Source: Burkholderia cepacia GG4
GTDB lineage: Bacteria; Pseudomonadota; Gammaproteobacteria; Burkholderiales; Burkholderiaceae
Direction of reading: 5' to 3'
Assembly: GCF_000292915.1 (NCBI RefSeq)
Contig: NC_018514.1
Coordinates: 992,001 to 1,056,000, forward strand
DNA: 64,000 bases
Position 1 is the first letter of the stretch, and every line of letters begins with the position of its first letter. A program made the translations under genes and the position numbers. Shown here one piece after another: positions 26,908 through 34,832 of this stretch. The notes below the pieces were generated by a model that saw nothing but the letters and a program-made list of their open reading frames with translations, was not told the origin of the DNA and searched no databases.

Positions 26908-27657
26908 TTGAAAGTGCTCGTGGCAGTGAAGCGCGTGGTCGACGCGAACGTGAAGGTGGGCGTGAAATCCGATCGCACTGGCGTCGACATCGCGAATGTG
27001 AAGATGTCGATGAACCCGTTCGACGAAATCGCGGTGGAAGAGGCCGTGCGGTTGAAGGAAGCCGGCGTCGTGACCGAGGTGGTGGCCGTGTCGGTCGGTG
27101 TCGCGCAGGCGCAGGAAACGCTGCGCACGGCGCTGGCGATCGGCGCGGATCGCGCGATCCTCGTCGAAGCGCATGACGGCGTCGAGCCGCTCGGCGTCGC
27201 GAAGGTGCTGAAGGTGCTGGTCGACAAGGAGCAGCCGCAACTGGTGATCCTCGGCAAGCAGGCCATCGACGACGATTCGAACCAGACGGGCCAGATGCTG
27301 GCCGCGCTGGCGGGTCTCCCGCAAGCGACGTTTGCGTCGAAGGTGACGGTCGCCGACGGCAAGGCAACCGTTGCACGTGAAGTCGACGGTGGTGCGGAAA
27401 CGCTGTCGCTTCGACTGCCCGCCGTCGTCACCACGGATCTGCGCCTGAACGAGCCGCGTTACGTGACGTTGCCGAACATCATGAAGGCGAAGAAGAAGCC
27501 GCTGGAAACCGTCAAGCCCGACGATCTCGGCGTGGACGTGACGCCGCGCCTGAAGGTGCTCAAGGTGAACGAGCCGCCGAAGCGCGCGGCCGGCGTGAAG
27601 GTGCCGGACGTGAAGACGCTGGTCGACAAGCTGAAGACCGAAGCCAAGGTGCTGTAA
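26908..27657 (+). CDS. etfB: Electron transfer flavoprotein beta subunit
   Basis: A 249-residue ETF beta subunit: [14 protein letters not shown] at the start, [17 protein letters not shown], the AMP-binding [17 protein letters not shown], and a C-terminal [11 protein letters not shown] takes electrons from acyl-CoA and related dehydrogenases to the quinone pool. The start is TTG at 26908, with AGGAGA 7 bases upstream; no nearer ATG keeps the conserved N-terminus. Its codon use has more A/T-ended codons than the neighbouring SDR. It may serve CoA-ester oxidations of the catabolic pathway, or be a second general copy. Confidence 0.94.
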   Translation: MKVLVAVKRVVDANVKVGVKSDRTGVDIANVKMSMNPFDEIAVEEAVRLKEAGVVTEVVAVSVGVAQAQETLRTALAIGADRAILVEAHDGVEPLGVAKVLKVLVDKEQPQLVILGKQAIDDDSNQTGQMLAALAGLPQATFASKVTVADGKATVAREVDGGAETLSLRLPAVVTTDLRLNEPRYVTLPNIMKAKKKPLETVKPDDLGVDVTPRLKVLKVNEPPKRAAGVKVPDVKTLVDKLKTEAKVL

Positions 27658-27673
27658 CAGGGAGCGGAAGGAC

Positions 27674-28636
27674 ATGACGATTCTGGTAATTGCCGAGCAC
27701 GATGCGGCAACGGCGGGTGGCGCTTCGCCGATCAAGGTCGCGACGCTGAATACGGTGGCGGCGGCGGTCGAGGTTGGCAAATTCGGCGGCGGCGACGTTC
27801 ACGTTCTTGTCGCCGGCCACAATGCGCAAGCGACGGCCGACGCAGCGGCGAAGATCGCCGGTGTTTCGACGGTGCTGCTGGCCGATGCACCGCAGCTCGC
27901 GGACGGTCTCGCCGAGAACGTCGAAGCGACGGTGCTGGCCGTCGCGTCGAACTACTCGCACATCCTTGCGCCGGCGACGGCCTACGGCAAGAACGTCGCG
28001 CCGCGTATCGCCGCGAAGCTGGACGTCGCGCAGATCTCCGACATCACGGCGGTGGTGTCGGCTGACACGTTCGAGCGCCCGATCTACGCAGGCAACGCGA
28101 TCGCGACGGTGCAGTCGGGCGATCCGGTCAAGGTGATCACGGTGCGTGCGACGGGTTTCGATCCGGTTGCGGCGGAGGGCGGCAGCGCATCGATCGAGAA
28201 GATCGATGCAGCGCCCGACGCAGGGATTTCGCAGTTCCTGAGCCGTGAAGTGACGAAGCTGGACCGTCCGGAGCTCACCAGCGCGAAGATCATCGTGTCG
28301 GGCGGCCGTGGTCTCGGTAGCGGCGAGAACTACACGAAGGTACTCGAGCCGCTGGCCGACAAACTGCAGGCGGCGCTAGGCGCATCGCGCGCGGCAGTCG
28401 ACGCCGGCTACGTGCCGAACGACTACCAGGTCGGCCAGACCGGCAAGATCGTCGCACCGCAGCTGTACATCGCGGTCGGCATCTCGGGGGCGATCCAGCA
28501 TCTGGCCGGCATGAAGGATTCGAAGGTGATCGTCGCGATCAACAAGGACCCGGACGCACCGATCTTCAGCGTGGCCGACTACGGCGTGGTCGGCGACCTG
28601 TTCACGCTCGTGCCCGATACGGCCGCGGTGCTCTGA
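27674..28636 (+). CDS. etfA: Electron transfer flavoprotein alpha subunit
   Basis: A 320-residue ETF alpha subunit. The C-terminal FAD domain has the family signatures [21 protein letters not shown] (here [27 protein letters not shown] is split at 28286-28365), [30 protein letters not shown] and [12 protein letters not shown]. It pairs with the beta subunit encoded 16 bases upstream and has the GGAGCGGAAGG ribosome site. The next gene begins four bases after its stop. Confidence 0.93.
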   Translation: MTILVIAEHDAATAGGASPIKVATLNTVAAAVEVGKFGGGDVHVLVAGHNAQATADAAAKIAGVSTVLLADAPQLADGLAENVEATVLAVASNYSHILAPATAYGKNVAPRIAAKLDVAQISDITAVVSADTFERPIYAGNAIATVQSGDPVKVITVRATGFDPVAAEGGSASIEKIDAAPDAGISQFLSREVTKLDRPELTSAKIIVSGGRGLGSGENYTKVLEPLADKLQAALGASRAAVDAGYVPNDYQVGQTGKIVAPQLYIAVGISGAIQHLAGMKDSKVIVAINKDPDAPIFSVADYGVVGDLFTLVPDTAAVL

Positions 28637-28639
28637 GCG

Positions 28640-29170
28640 ATGCCGCTGTTCGAATTCAACGGCATGCGGCCGCGCGTCGATCCGTCCGCGTACGTGCACC
28701 CGAGCGCGGTCGTGATCGGCGACGTGACGATCGGCGCGGGCTGCTATATCGGCCCGCACGCGAGCCTGCGCGGCGATTTCGGCGCGATCGTCGTCGCCGA
28801 CGGCAGCAACGTGCAGGACGGCTGCGTGCTGCACGTGGGCATCGGCGAGACGTGCCGGCTCGGCGTGAACAGCCACATCGGCCACGGCGCGATCGTGCAC
28901 GGCGCGACGCTCGAACCGGACACGATGATCGGGATGAACGCGGTCGTGATGGATGGCGCGACGATCGGCGCGACGACGATTGTCGCCGCCTGCGCGTTCG
29001 TGAAGGCCGGTTACGACGTGCCGCCCGGCGTGCTGCTCGCGGGCGTGCCGGGGCGCGTGGTGCGGCGCTTGAGCGAGGCGGAGATCGTCGCGAAGGCGAA
29101 CGGCACGCGGATCTACCAGCAACTGGCGGTGGATTGCCTGAAGGAGCTCAGGCAGGTCGACGACGCGTAA
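28640..29170 (+). CDS. Gamma-carbonic-anhydrase-like left-handed beta-helix protein (PaaY type)
   Basis: A 176-residue hexapeptide-repeat protein: repeated [LIV]-G-x4 turns (VIGDVTIGAGCYIGP, NVQDGCVLHV, NSHIGHGAIVHGATL) and metal-type His residues in HIGHGAIVH. Members include gamma-carbonic anhydrases and PaaY, a thioesterase associated with phenylacetate catabolism. It follows etfA by four bases and ends the operon. A role as a CoA-ester-editing hydrolase in the pathway is possible; the sequence alone does not separate it from a carbonic anhydrase. Confidence 0.83.
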   Translation: MPLFEFNGMRPRVDPSAYVHPSAVVIGDVTIGAGCYIGPHASLRGDFGAIVVADGSNVQDGCVLHVGIGETCRLGVNSHIGHGAIVHGATLEPDTMIGMNAVVMDGATIGATTIVAACAFVKAGYDVPPGVLLAGVPGRVVRRLSEAEIVAKANGTRIYQQLAVDCLKELRQVDDA

Positions 29171-29377
29171 GCGTCGCGCGCCATCGTCCCGGCGGTGCGC
29201 GCTCGTCGACGATCGGCACGCGCGTGTGACGTTCGGTCGCGGCTTTTCTCGGGGTTTATGCCGATGGCGACGCGCGATCGTGCATGCCGTTCGTGACATC
29301 CGTGCCGCAGCGATTGCCTGATGCGGCGTCGTTGTCTTAAGATCGGCGTCAGACCAGCCCACCGCCTCCGGCGCCGA

Positions 29378-29626
29378 ATGAAAACGAATATACGCCTGCG
29401 TGTCGCCATCATTGCTTCGGCTTTCGCCTTCTATCACGTATTCATGCACGTCCAGTGGGTCGTCAGCGGTTGCATCGAATTCCTCGGCAGCCGGCATTGC
29501 AGCTTCGAGAACACCGCGAATTTCGAAGGGATGATGGACTTCGATCTGCTGCTGACCTGCGCGTGGGTCGCGGGCGCGCTGATGGGGTGGTTCACCATCG
29601 CGCGCGCGCCGAAGAAGCCCGGCTAG
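29378..29626 (+). CDS. Small membrane protein, unknown function
   Basis: An 82-residue protein with two hydrophobic segments (about residues 7-24, AIIASAFAFYHVFMHVQWVV region, and 55-73, LLTCAWVAGALMGWFTI) and two Cys (CIEF, HCSF) between them. The ATG at 29378 is preferred to 29321, which would add an Arg-rich leader. A 16-base palindrome GCCCGGCTAGCCGGGC (29617-29632) covers its stop codon. I do not recognise the family. Confidence 0.5.
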   Translation: MKTNIRLRVAIIASAFAFYHVFMHVQWVVSGCIEFLGSRHCSFENTANFEGMMDFDLLLTCAWVAGALMGWFTIARAPKKPG

Positions 29627-29632
29627 CCGGGC
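29617..29632. repeat. Palindrome between convergent genes
   Basis: GCCCGGCTAGCCGGGC is a perfect 16-base palindrome that includes the stop codon of the small membrane protein and lies 18 bases before the end of the converging MFS gene. It may act as a weak terminator or cruciform. Confidence 0.4.
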
Positions 29633-29649
29633 GGGCGTCGCGCCGCCGC

Positions 29650-30813
29650 TTATTGCGTGCGCACCGGCTCCGGCCGGTCGTGCAGGATCGCGAGCGACAG
29701 CGCCGCGAGACCGCAGCTGGCGATCAGCATCAGCAATGCACCCTTGCCGGCGTGCACCATCACCCAGCCGCCGACCGAAGGGAACCCGAATGCACCGAGG
29801 AAATACGACGCGACGAACCACGTCAGCACGCCGTGCCGTTGCGTGTCCGCGCAATCGTTGACCGCCTGCGCCTGGATCACCGGGTAGACGAGACCGTAGC
29901 CGGCGCCGAGCAGAATGGCCGCGATGGACTGGAACGATGCATGCGCGGACGCGCCGAACATTGCGAGCGCGCCGAGCAGCATCATCACGAGCAAACCCTT
30001 GGTCGCCGTTTCCGGGCGCGCCATCCTGACCCATCGCCCGAGCAGCCAGCGCGCGGTCACCACCGTCATCGTGTAAAGACTGAAGAATGTGCTGGGGCGC
30101 GCGTGCGTGCCTTGCATCAGCGACATCTGGAACGTCATCAGGCCGGAGAACACGCAGGTGCCGAGTGCGATCATCGCGATCGGCGCGGCCGCGCGCGTGC
30201 GCGAGATGGCGCGGAGGTCGCGCACCCAGCGTCCGCCGGGCACGGATGCGGGCTTGCGCGGGCACAGTCGGCCGAATGTTTCCAGCAGCAGCGACGCCAC
30301 CACGCACAGGGCGCCGACCGCATAAAGCGTGTCTTCGATCGACCAGTGGAGCATCCTCATCGCATACGCGGCAAACGCCGGGGACGCGCCGATCCCCGTC
30401 ATCTGGAACGTCGCCGATCGAAAGAACCATCTGCCGCGCTCCGCGCCGCTGGTTCGCTCGGCCAGCGACATCGGCGCGGCCAGGTGAAACGCGCCCCAGC
30501 CGAACCCGACCAGGAAACCGGACGCCAGGTCGGCGGACGGCACGCGTCCGCCGAGCGCGAAGCCGACGATGCCGGTGCCGATGCACAGCGACGACAGCGC
30601 GGCGATGCGCGCCGTGCCGATCTGCTGCGAGAACCAGCCGACGAACGACAGGCCGGCGAAGGTGCCGACCGTTGCGGCGGCAAGCGCCGCGCCGGTATCG
30701 AGGTCGCTGCCGCCGATCGCGCGGAATCGCATCGATAGCAGGAAGGTCGCGCCATAGCCGCCCGCGGTGAGCAGGGTGCCGAAGAGGAACAGCAACGCAC
30801 TGTGAACGCGCAT
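29650..30813 (-). CDS. Major facilitator superfamily transporter
   Basis: A 387-residue MFS protein with about twelve predicted membrane segments, the loop GWFSQQIGTARIAAL (motif A region) after TM2 and a central cytoplasmic loop near residues 185-205. The start at 30813 (MRVHSALLFLF) has AGGA upstream; an ATG at 30822 is equally in frame and adds three residues. It stands alone on the minus strand between the small membrane protein and the metal trio. Substrate unknown. Confidence 0.83.
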   Translation of the reverse strand: MRVHSALLFLFGTLLTAGGYGATFLLSMRFRAIGGSDLDTGAALAAATVGTFAGLSFVGWFSQQIGTARIAALSSLCIGTGIVGFALGGRVPSADLASGFLVGFGWGAFHLAAPMSLAERTSGAERGRWFFRSATFQMTGIGASPAFAAYAMRMLHWSIEDTLYAVGALCVVASLLLETFGRLCPRKPASVPGGRWVRDLRAISRTRAAAPIAMIALGTCVFSGLMTFQMSLMQGTHARPSTFFSLYTMTVVTARWLLGRWVRMARPETATKGLLVMMLLGALAMFGASAHASFQSIAAILLGAGYGLVYPVIQAQAVNDCADTQRHGVLTWFVASYFLGAFGFPSVGGWVMVHAGKGALLMLIASCGLAALSLAILHDRPEPVRTQ

Positions 30814-31157
30814 GACAGCCATCCTGGGCAGCGGTGACGGTCGGAGAATCGTCGACTGCGAAACAGTATGTACCAGGACCCATGCGGGGTCCCCGCATTC
30901 GTTATGTCGCGGCGGTCCTGCCGGCTTTCGTCGGACCTGGCGCGAACCGGATGCGCCGGATGCTCCATTTGGCCGTGTGCGGCCCGTTACGACGTGGTCG
31001 CGGCGCGAGGATCGATTCGTCGGATCAGCCTTGTTGCAGGCCGCGCCGGCAGCGCTTTGCCGGGGCGTCGGCGCCGCTCGGGCGCGCTTTGCTTTCCCCA
31101 GTGCCGTGCACTAGATTCGAAGCGTGATATGTGTCACCAAATGTGCGAGGTGGAGCC
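30814..31157. other. 344-base intergenic region
   Basis: It separates the divergent MFS and DUF1326 genes and should hold both promoters. No convincing -10/-35 pair or repeat was found; a GTGATATGTGTCAC-like stretch at 31125-31138 just before the DUF1326 gene has weak dyad character. Confidence 0.35.
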
Positions 31158-31802
31158 ATGACGCCGTGGGAGATTCAGGGAACCGAGCTGCTGAACTGCA
31201 ATTGCTCATACGGTTGCCCCTGCCAGTTCAATTCGCTGCCGACGCACGGCAACTGCGAAGCGATGGGTGCGATTTCGATCGACAGCGGACACTACGGCGA
31301 CGTGGTGCTCGACGGCGTCCGGATCGCGGTCGTATTCCAGTGGCCCGGGCCGATTCACGAAGGCCACGGAAGGTGCCAGCCGATCGTCGACGAGCGGGCC
31401 AGCCCGGCGCAGTGCGAGGCCGTGCTGAAGATCATGACTGGTCAGGATACCGATCCATTCGCGACGATGTTCTCCGTATTCGCGTCGACGCTCGAGCAGG
31501 CCTACGATCCGATCTTCACGAATATCGAGTTCGACGTCGATGTCGATGCGCGGCGCGGCCGGATCAGCGTCGAAGGCGTGTTCGACGTCGTCGGCGAACC
31601 GATCCGCAATCCGGTGACGGGCGCCGACCATCGCGTGCGGATCGACCTGCCGCACGGCTTCGAGTACGAGCTTGCCGAGATCGGGTCGGGCACCGGCCGC
31701 TCGCATGGCCACATCGAGCTGGATCTCGAGCGGAGCTACGCGCAGTTCGCGCGGCTGCACCTGAACAACCACGGAGTGGTCCGGCATCGCGTCGCGGCAT
31801 GA
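31158..31802 (+). CDS. DUF1326 protein
   Basis: A 214-residue DUF1326 (PF07040) protein. Its N-terminus holds the family's cysteine cluster, NCNCSYGCPCQF (residues 13-24), and it ends with a GRSHGHIELDL segment. The Cys pattern suggests metal or thiol chemistry; the family has no proven activity. The ATG at 31158 is preferred over a GTG at 31131 because it sits behind GAGGTGGAG. It overlaps the following DUF2182 gene by ATGA; this pair is widespread in proteobacteria. Confidence 0.85.
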   Translation: MTPWEIQGTELLNCNCSYGCPCQFNSLPTHGNCEAMGAISIDSGHYGDVVLDGVRIAVVFQWPGPIHEGHGRCQPIVDERASPAQCEAVLKIMTGQDTDPFATMFSVFASTLEQAYDPIFTNIEFDVDVDARRGRISVEGVFDVVGEPIRNPVTGADHRVRIDLPHGFEYELAEIGSGTGRSHGHIELDLERSYAQFARLHLNNHGVVRHRVAA

Positions 31803-32590
31803 TTCCGGTCGACGAATTCCTCGGACGGGAGCGCGTCGTCACGCTGCTCGGCATGACCGTGCTCGTCGGCGCGTGCTGGGTCTACCTGTGGACTGGGGCG
31901 GGCACCGGCATGTCGGCGCTGCAGATGACGGCGGTCGCGCTGTTCCCGCACCGGCTGGCCGACGACCTCGGCGCCATGGATCCGTCGCTCGCTACCGTGA
32001 TCCTGATGTGGTGGGTGATGATGATCGCGATGATGACGCCCGGCGCGGCGCCGCTCGTGCTGCTGTACCGGCGCGTGCTGCGGCATCACGATGCGGACGG
32101 TTCCGGCTCGGCGTTGATGTCGACGTTCCTGCTGGCCGGCTACCTGAGCGCGTGGCTCGCGTTCTCGGTCGGCGCGGCCGTGCTCCAGCGGCTGCTGCAG
32201 CCCGCCGGCCTGATCTCCGGGATGATGCTGTGGTCGAAGAGCGCCGCGCTTTCCGCGACCGTCCTCGCGCTGGCGGGCGTCTATCAGTTCTCGCCGCTGA
32301 AGCACGCTTGCCTGCGGCAATGCCGGTCGCCGGTTCGTTTTCTCGCCACGTACTGGCGACCGGGCGTCGCGGGCAGCTTCCTGCTCGGGGTGCGGCACGG
32401 TGCGTATTGCGTGGGCTGTTGCTGGCTGCTGATGGCGCTGCTGTTCGTCGGCGGCGTGATGAATGTCGTGTGGATCGTCGCGTTGTCGCTGTTCGTGCTC
32501 GTCGAGAAAGTGCTGCCCGGCGGCGAGCGCGTCGGCCGCGCGCTGGGCGTCGTGCTGATCGCGTGGGCCGTTGCGACGTTGCTGGTTTAG
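31799..32590 (+). CDS. DUF2182 integral membrane protein, putative metal-binding
   Basis: A 263-residue DUF2182 (PF09948) membrane protein with about six membrane segments, the hallmark MWWVMMIAMMTPGAAPLVLLY (residues 64-84 region), and CxxC-like Cys positions in KHACLRQC and YCVGCCW. Translation is coupled to DUF1326 (ATGA overlap). The Met/Cys-rich membrane segments suggest binding of copper or another soft metal; this fits the CusF-like gene that follows. Function is unproven. Confidence 0.85.
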   Translation: MIPVDEFLGRERVVTLLGMTVLVGACWVYLWTGAGTGMSALQMTAVALFPHRLADDLGAMDPSLATVILMWWVMMIAMMTPGAAPLVLLYRRVLRHHDADGSGSALMSTFLLAGYLSAWLAFSVGAAVLQRLLQPAGLISGMMLWSKSAALSATVLALAGVYQFSPLKHACLRQCRSPVRFLATYWRPGVAGSFLLGVRHGAYCVGCCWLLMALLFVGGVMNVVWIVALSLFVLVEKVLPGGERVGRALGVVLIAWAVATLLV

Positions 32591-32629
32591 CGGGCGCATT
32601 CGTTACCGGCCGTACCGGGGAGTCTATCG

Positions 32630-32983
32630 ATGAAGATCCGATCCATCGCCGTCACCGTTGCAGCCTTCGGCGCGATGACCGTCGTCGCGAGGCCGGCATG
32701 CGCGGGCGGCAGCATGTCCGACATGAACATGGGCGACATGAAGATGGCGGCGCCGGATAGCGCACTGACCGACGCCGAAGTGAAGCGGATCGATGCCGCG
32801 CACGGGATGGTGACGCTGAAGCACGGCGCGCTCGAGAACGTCGGGATGGGGCCGATGACGATGACGTTCAAGGCCGGCGACCCGGCGATGATCGAATCGC
32901 TGCACGTGGGCGACAAGGTCAGGGTGCGGATCGAACGCGTGAACGGCACGCTGACGATCGTGAAGCTCGTGCAACGGCAGTGA
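32630..32983 (+). CDS. CusF-like periplasmic copper-binding protein
   Basis: A 117-residue protein: signal peptide to about residue 25 (ACAGG), a Met-rich linker MSDMNMGDMKM, then a small OB-like domain with GMVTLKHGALENVGMGPMTMTF. CusF of E. coli binds Cu(I)/Ag(I) with one His, two Met and a capping Trp; the H and the MTM pair are present, while the Trp position is Met here (GMGPMTM). It follows DUF2182 by 39 bases and likely forms one metal-handling operon with it. Confidence 0.82.
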   Translation: MKIRSIAVTVAAFGAMTVVARPACAGGSMSDMNMGDMKMAAPDSALTDAEVKRIDAAHGMVTLKHGALENVGMGPMTMTFKAGDPAMIESLHVGDKVRVRIERVNGTLTIVKLVQRQ

Positions 32984-33026
32984 CGCTCGCGCAAGCGATC
33001 GCTTTCCGGGCGACGGTCACGAGCCG

Positions 33027-33443
33027 CTAGTGCTGACCCGGGCCGTCACCGGAATCGCCGTCGGCATCGGCGCAGTTCAATTCGACGCCATTGCCGGCCG
33101 GGTCGGTGAAAAACAGCTGCAACTGACTCGTGAGCGGAACGTACCGGCGCGTGTACCGGACCTGAGCATCGGCCAGACGCCGTTCGACGTCCGCGGCGTT
33201 CGCGCATGAAAACGCCACATGGTCGAACGTATTGACGACGTGCGCCGGCCGCACCTCGCCCGGCCGCGCTTCCGACAGATGGAGAATCGCTTGCGCTCCT
33301 GCGTAGAGCCAGTAGCCGGCGCTCTGAAACGGCGGCCGAAAGCCAAGCTCGAGGCCCACGACGTTCACGTAGAAATCGCGCAGCGTATCGAGCGTCGATC
33401 GATCCGCGCGCAGGTTGTAATGATTGAGTCCGATCACTGGCAT
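33027..33443 (-). CDS. VOC-superfamily (glyoxalase/bleomycin-resistance-like) protein
   Basis: A 138-residue vicinal-oxygen-chelate protein with two beta-alpha-beta modules: LNHYNLRADRSTLDTLRDFY with the first metal-type His, HVAFSC in the middle, and LFFTDPAGNGVELNC with the closing Glu. It is far shorter than ring-cleaving extradiol dioxygenases, and lacks their length, so it is not the missing dioxygenase. Possibly a lyase, isomerase or small-molecule-resistance protein. It lies next to the Lrp/LysE pair on the same strand as the regulator. Confidence 0.78.
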   Translation of the reverse strand: MPVIGLNHYNLRADRSTLDTLRDFYVNVVGLELGFRPPFQSAGYWLYAGAQAILHLSEARPGEVRPAHVVNTFDHVAFSCANAADVERRLADAQVRYTRRYVPLTSQLQLFFTDPAGNGVELNCADADGDSGDGPGQH

Positions 33444-33501
33444 GGCAGATTGTCCGGTTCGTGCAAGGTGAGTACAGCATCGCGCAGCGTGAGGCGTTCT
33501 G

Positions 33502-33963
33502 TCACCCCCGAATGCCTTTGATCCCCACAGACGGGCGCGCCAGCCCGCGCGCCGGCAGCGGCGTCGACATCACGATCGACGTGCGCGTTTCGCCGTACAG
33601 GTTGATGCGCTCGATCAACCGTTCGAGGTGCGTCATGCTGACGGCGACGAGCCGCATCACGTAGGAATCCGCGCCGGTCACGTGATGGCACTCGACGACT
33701 TCCGGAATCGTCTCCAGCAGCTTCAGGAATTTCGCCTTCGCCGGCTGCGGCACCGTGATGCCGATCAGCGCGCTCACCGGGTAGCCGGCCGCGGCCGGAT
33801 TGACCCGCGCGGTGTAACCGTCGATCACGCCGGCTGATTCGAGGCGTTTCACGCGTTCCGTCACCGCCGGCACCGACAGGTGAACTTGGCGGGCCAGCTC
33901 CGTGTAGCTGACGCGGCCGTTGGCCTGCAGCAGCGCGAGTATCTTCCAGTCGAGTTCGTCCAT
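33502..33963 (-). CDS. Lrp/AsnC-family transcriptional regulator
   Basis: A 153-residue Lrp-type protein: winged HTH in MDELDWKILALLQANGRVSYTELA through VTERVKRLESAGVI, then a RAM domain for ligand binding and octamer assembly (HHVTGADSYVMRLVAVSMTHLERLI). It is divergent from a LysE-family exporter, a common pairing in which the regulator senses the amino acid that is exported. The ATG at 33963 is chosen since Lrp proteins begin right at the LDxxDxxIL stretch. Confidence 0.9.
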   Translation of the reverse strand: MDELDWKILALLQANGRVSYTELARQVHLSVPAVTERVKRLESAGVIDGYTARVNPAAAGYPVSALIGITVPQPAKAKFLKLLETIPEVVECHHVTGADSYVMRLVAVSMTHLERLIERINLYGETRTSIVMSTPLPARGLARPSVGIKGIRG

Positions 33964-33970
33964 CGCGGTA

Positions 33971-34009
33971 GGTTTTTTAAGGTGGAGCCGCCATTTTTCC
34001 TTAAAAACC
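33971..34009. promoter_or_regulatory. AT-rich dyad between lrp-type regulator and LysE genes
   Basis: GGTTTTTTAAGG (33971-33982) and CCTTAAAAACC (33999-34009) are complementary apart from one extra T/A. Lrp-family proteins favour AT-rich dyads; this sits between the divergent starts and is a candidate binding site of the regulator. Confidence 0.5.
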
Positions 34010-34078
34010 GCCTTCATCGGCGATCGGACTTTCCCTACGATTCGGATGCATGTCATTACATGTCGCAAGGAGCCGGCC

Positions 34079-34717
34079 ATGCTGTTCATCAAGTCCGTCA
34101 TGATGGGATTGTCGATCGCGGTGCCGGTCGGCCCGATCGGCATGCTGTGCATCCAGCGCAGCCTGAGCCGCGGCTTTCAAGCGGGGTTCGCCACGGGGAT
34201 CGGCGCGGCATGCGCCGACGCGATCTACGGGCTGCTCGGCGCGCTGGGCGTCGCCGGCATCGTCACCGCGTTCCCGATGCTGACGGTCGCGCTGAAAATA
34301 GGCGGCGGCGCGTTCCTCGTGTGGCTGGCCTGGACCATCGCGCGGCAGGCGCCGGCCGGGTCCGCGGCGCCGCGCGACTTGCCGCGCACGACCGTGCTGC
34401 GCGATTTCCTGACGACGTTCGGCCTCACGCTGTCGAACCCGATGACGATCCTGTCGTTCGTCGGGATTTTCGCGGCCCTCGGCCCGCTGGCGGGCACGGG
34501 GGAAGGCGCGATGGGGCCGACCATCGCGCTGATGGTCGCCGGCGTGTTCCTGGGCTCCGCGACGTGGTGGCTGTGCCTCAGCAGCGCGACCGCCGCGTTG
34601 CGCACGAACATGTCGCTGACGTTCATGCACCGGCTGTCGCGCGTGTCGGCCGTCGTCATCGCGCTGTTCGGCGCGATCCAGTTGATCGCGGGCGTGCGCG
34701 GCGTCGTCTGGTCCTGA
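34079..34717 (+). CDS. LysE/RhtB-family amino-acid exporter
   Basis: A 212-residue membrane protein with about six membrane segments and the LysE signature GLSIAVPVGPIGMLCIQRSLSRGFQAGFATGIGAA (split at residues 10-44) and TLSNPMTILSF. It exports amino acids or analogues. The ATG at 34079 follows AAGGAG. The divergent Lrp-type gene probably controls it. Confidence 0.9.
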   Translation: MLFIKSVMMGLSIAVPVGPIGMLCIQRSLSRGFQAGFATGIGAACADAIYGLLGALGVAGIVTAFPMLTVALKIGGGAFLVWLAWTIARQAPAGSAAPRDLPRTTVLRDFLTTFGLTLSNPMTILSFVGIFAALGPLAGTGEGAMGPTIALMVAGVFLGSATWWLCLSSATAALRTNMSLTFMHRLSRVSAVVIALFGAIQLIAGVRGVVWS

Positions 34718-34728
34718 CGCGAACCGCA

Positions 34729-34750
34729 GCGAGCGAACGCGTTCGCTCGC
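34729..34750. repeat. Perfect palindrome after the LysE gene
   Basis: GCGAGCGAAC (34729-34738), GC, GTTCGCTCGC (34741-34750): a 10-bp stem with a 2-base centre, 12 bases after the LysE stop and before the converging btuB end. No T-run follows. Confidence 0.5.
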
Positions 34751-34832
34751 GCACGACGACGGCATCCGGTACCCGCAACCGTGTCCGCATCGACGCGCGC
34801 AACCGCGGGCGTCGATGAACCGGCCGCCCCGG

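Noticed and set aside
28376..30898. 840-codon leftward open frame
   Set aside because: It spans etfA, the beta-helix gene, the small membrane gene and the MFS gene in another frame and encodes low-complexity Arg/Ala-rich sequence.
33027..33443. The VOC protein as the missing ring-cleavage dioxygenase
   Set aside because: At 138 residues it is half the size of type I extradiol dioxygenases, and lacks their four-module layout and metal-site spacing.
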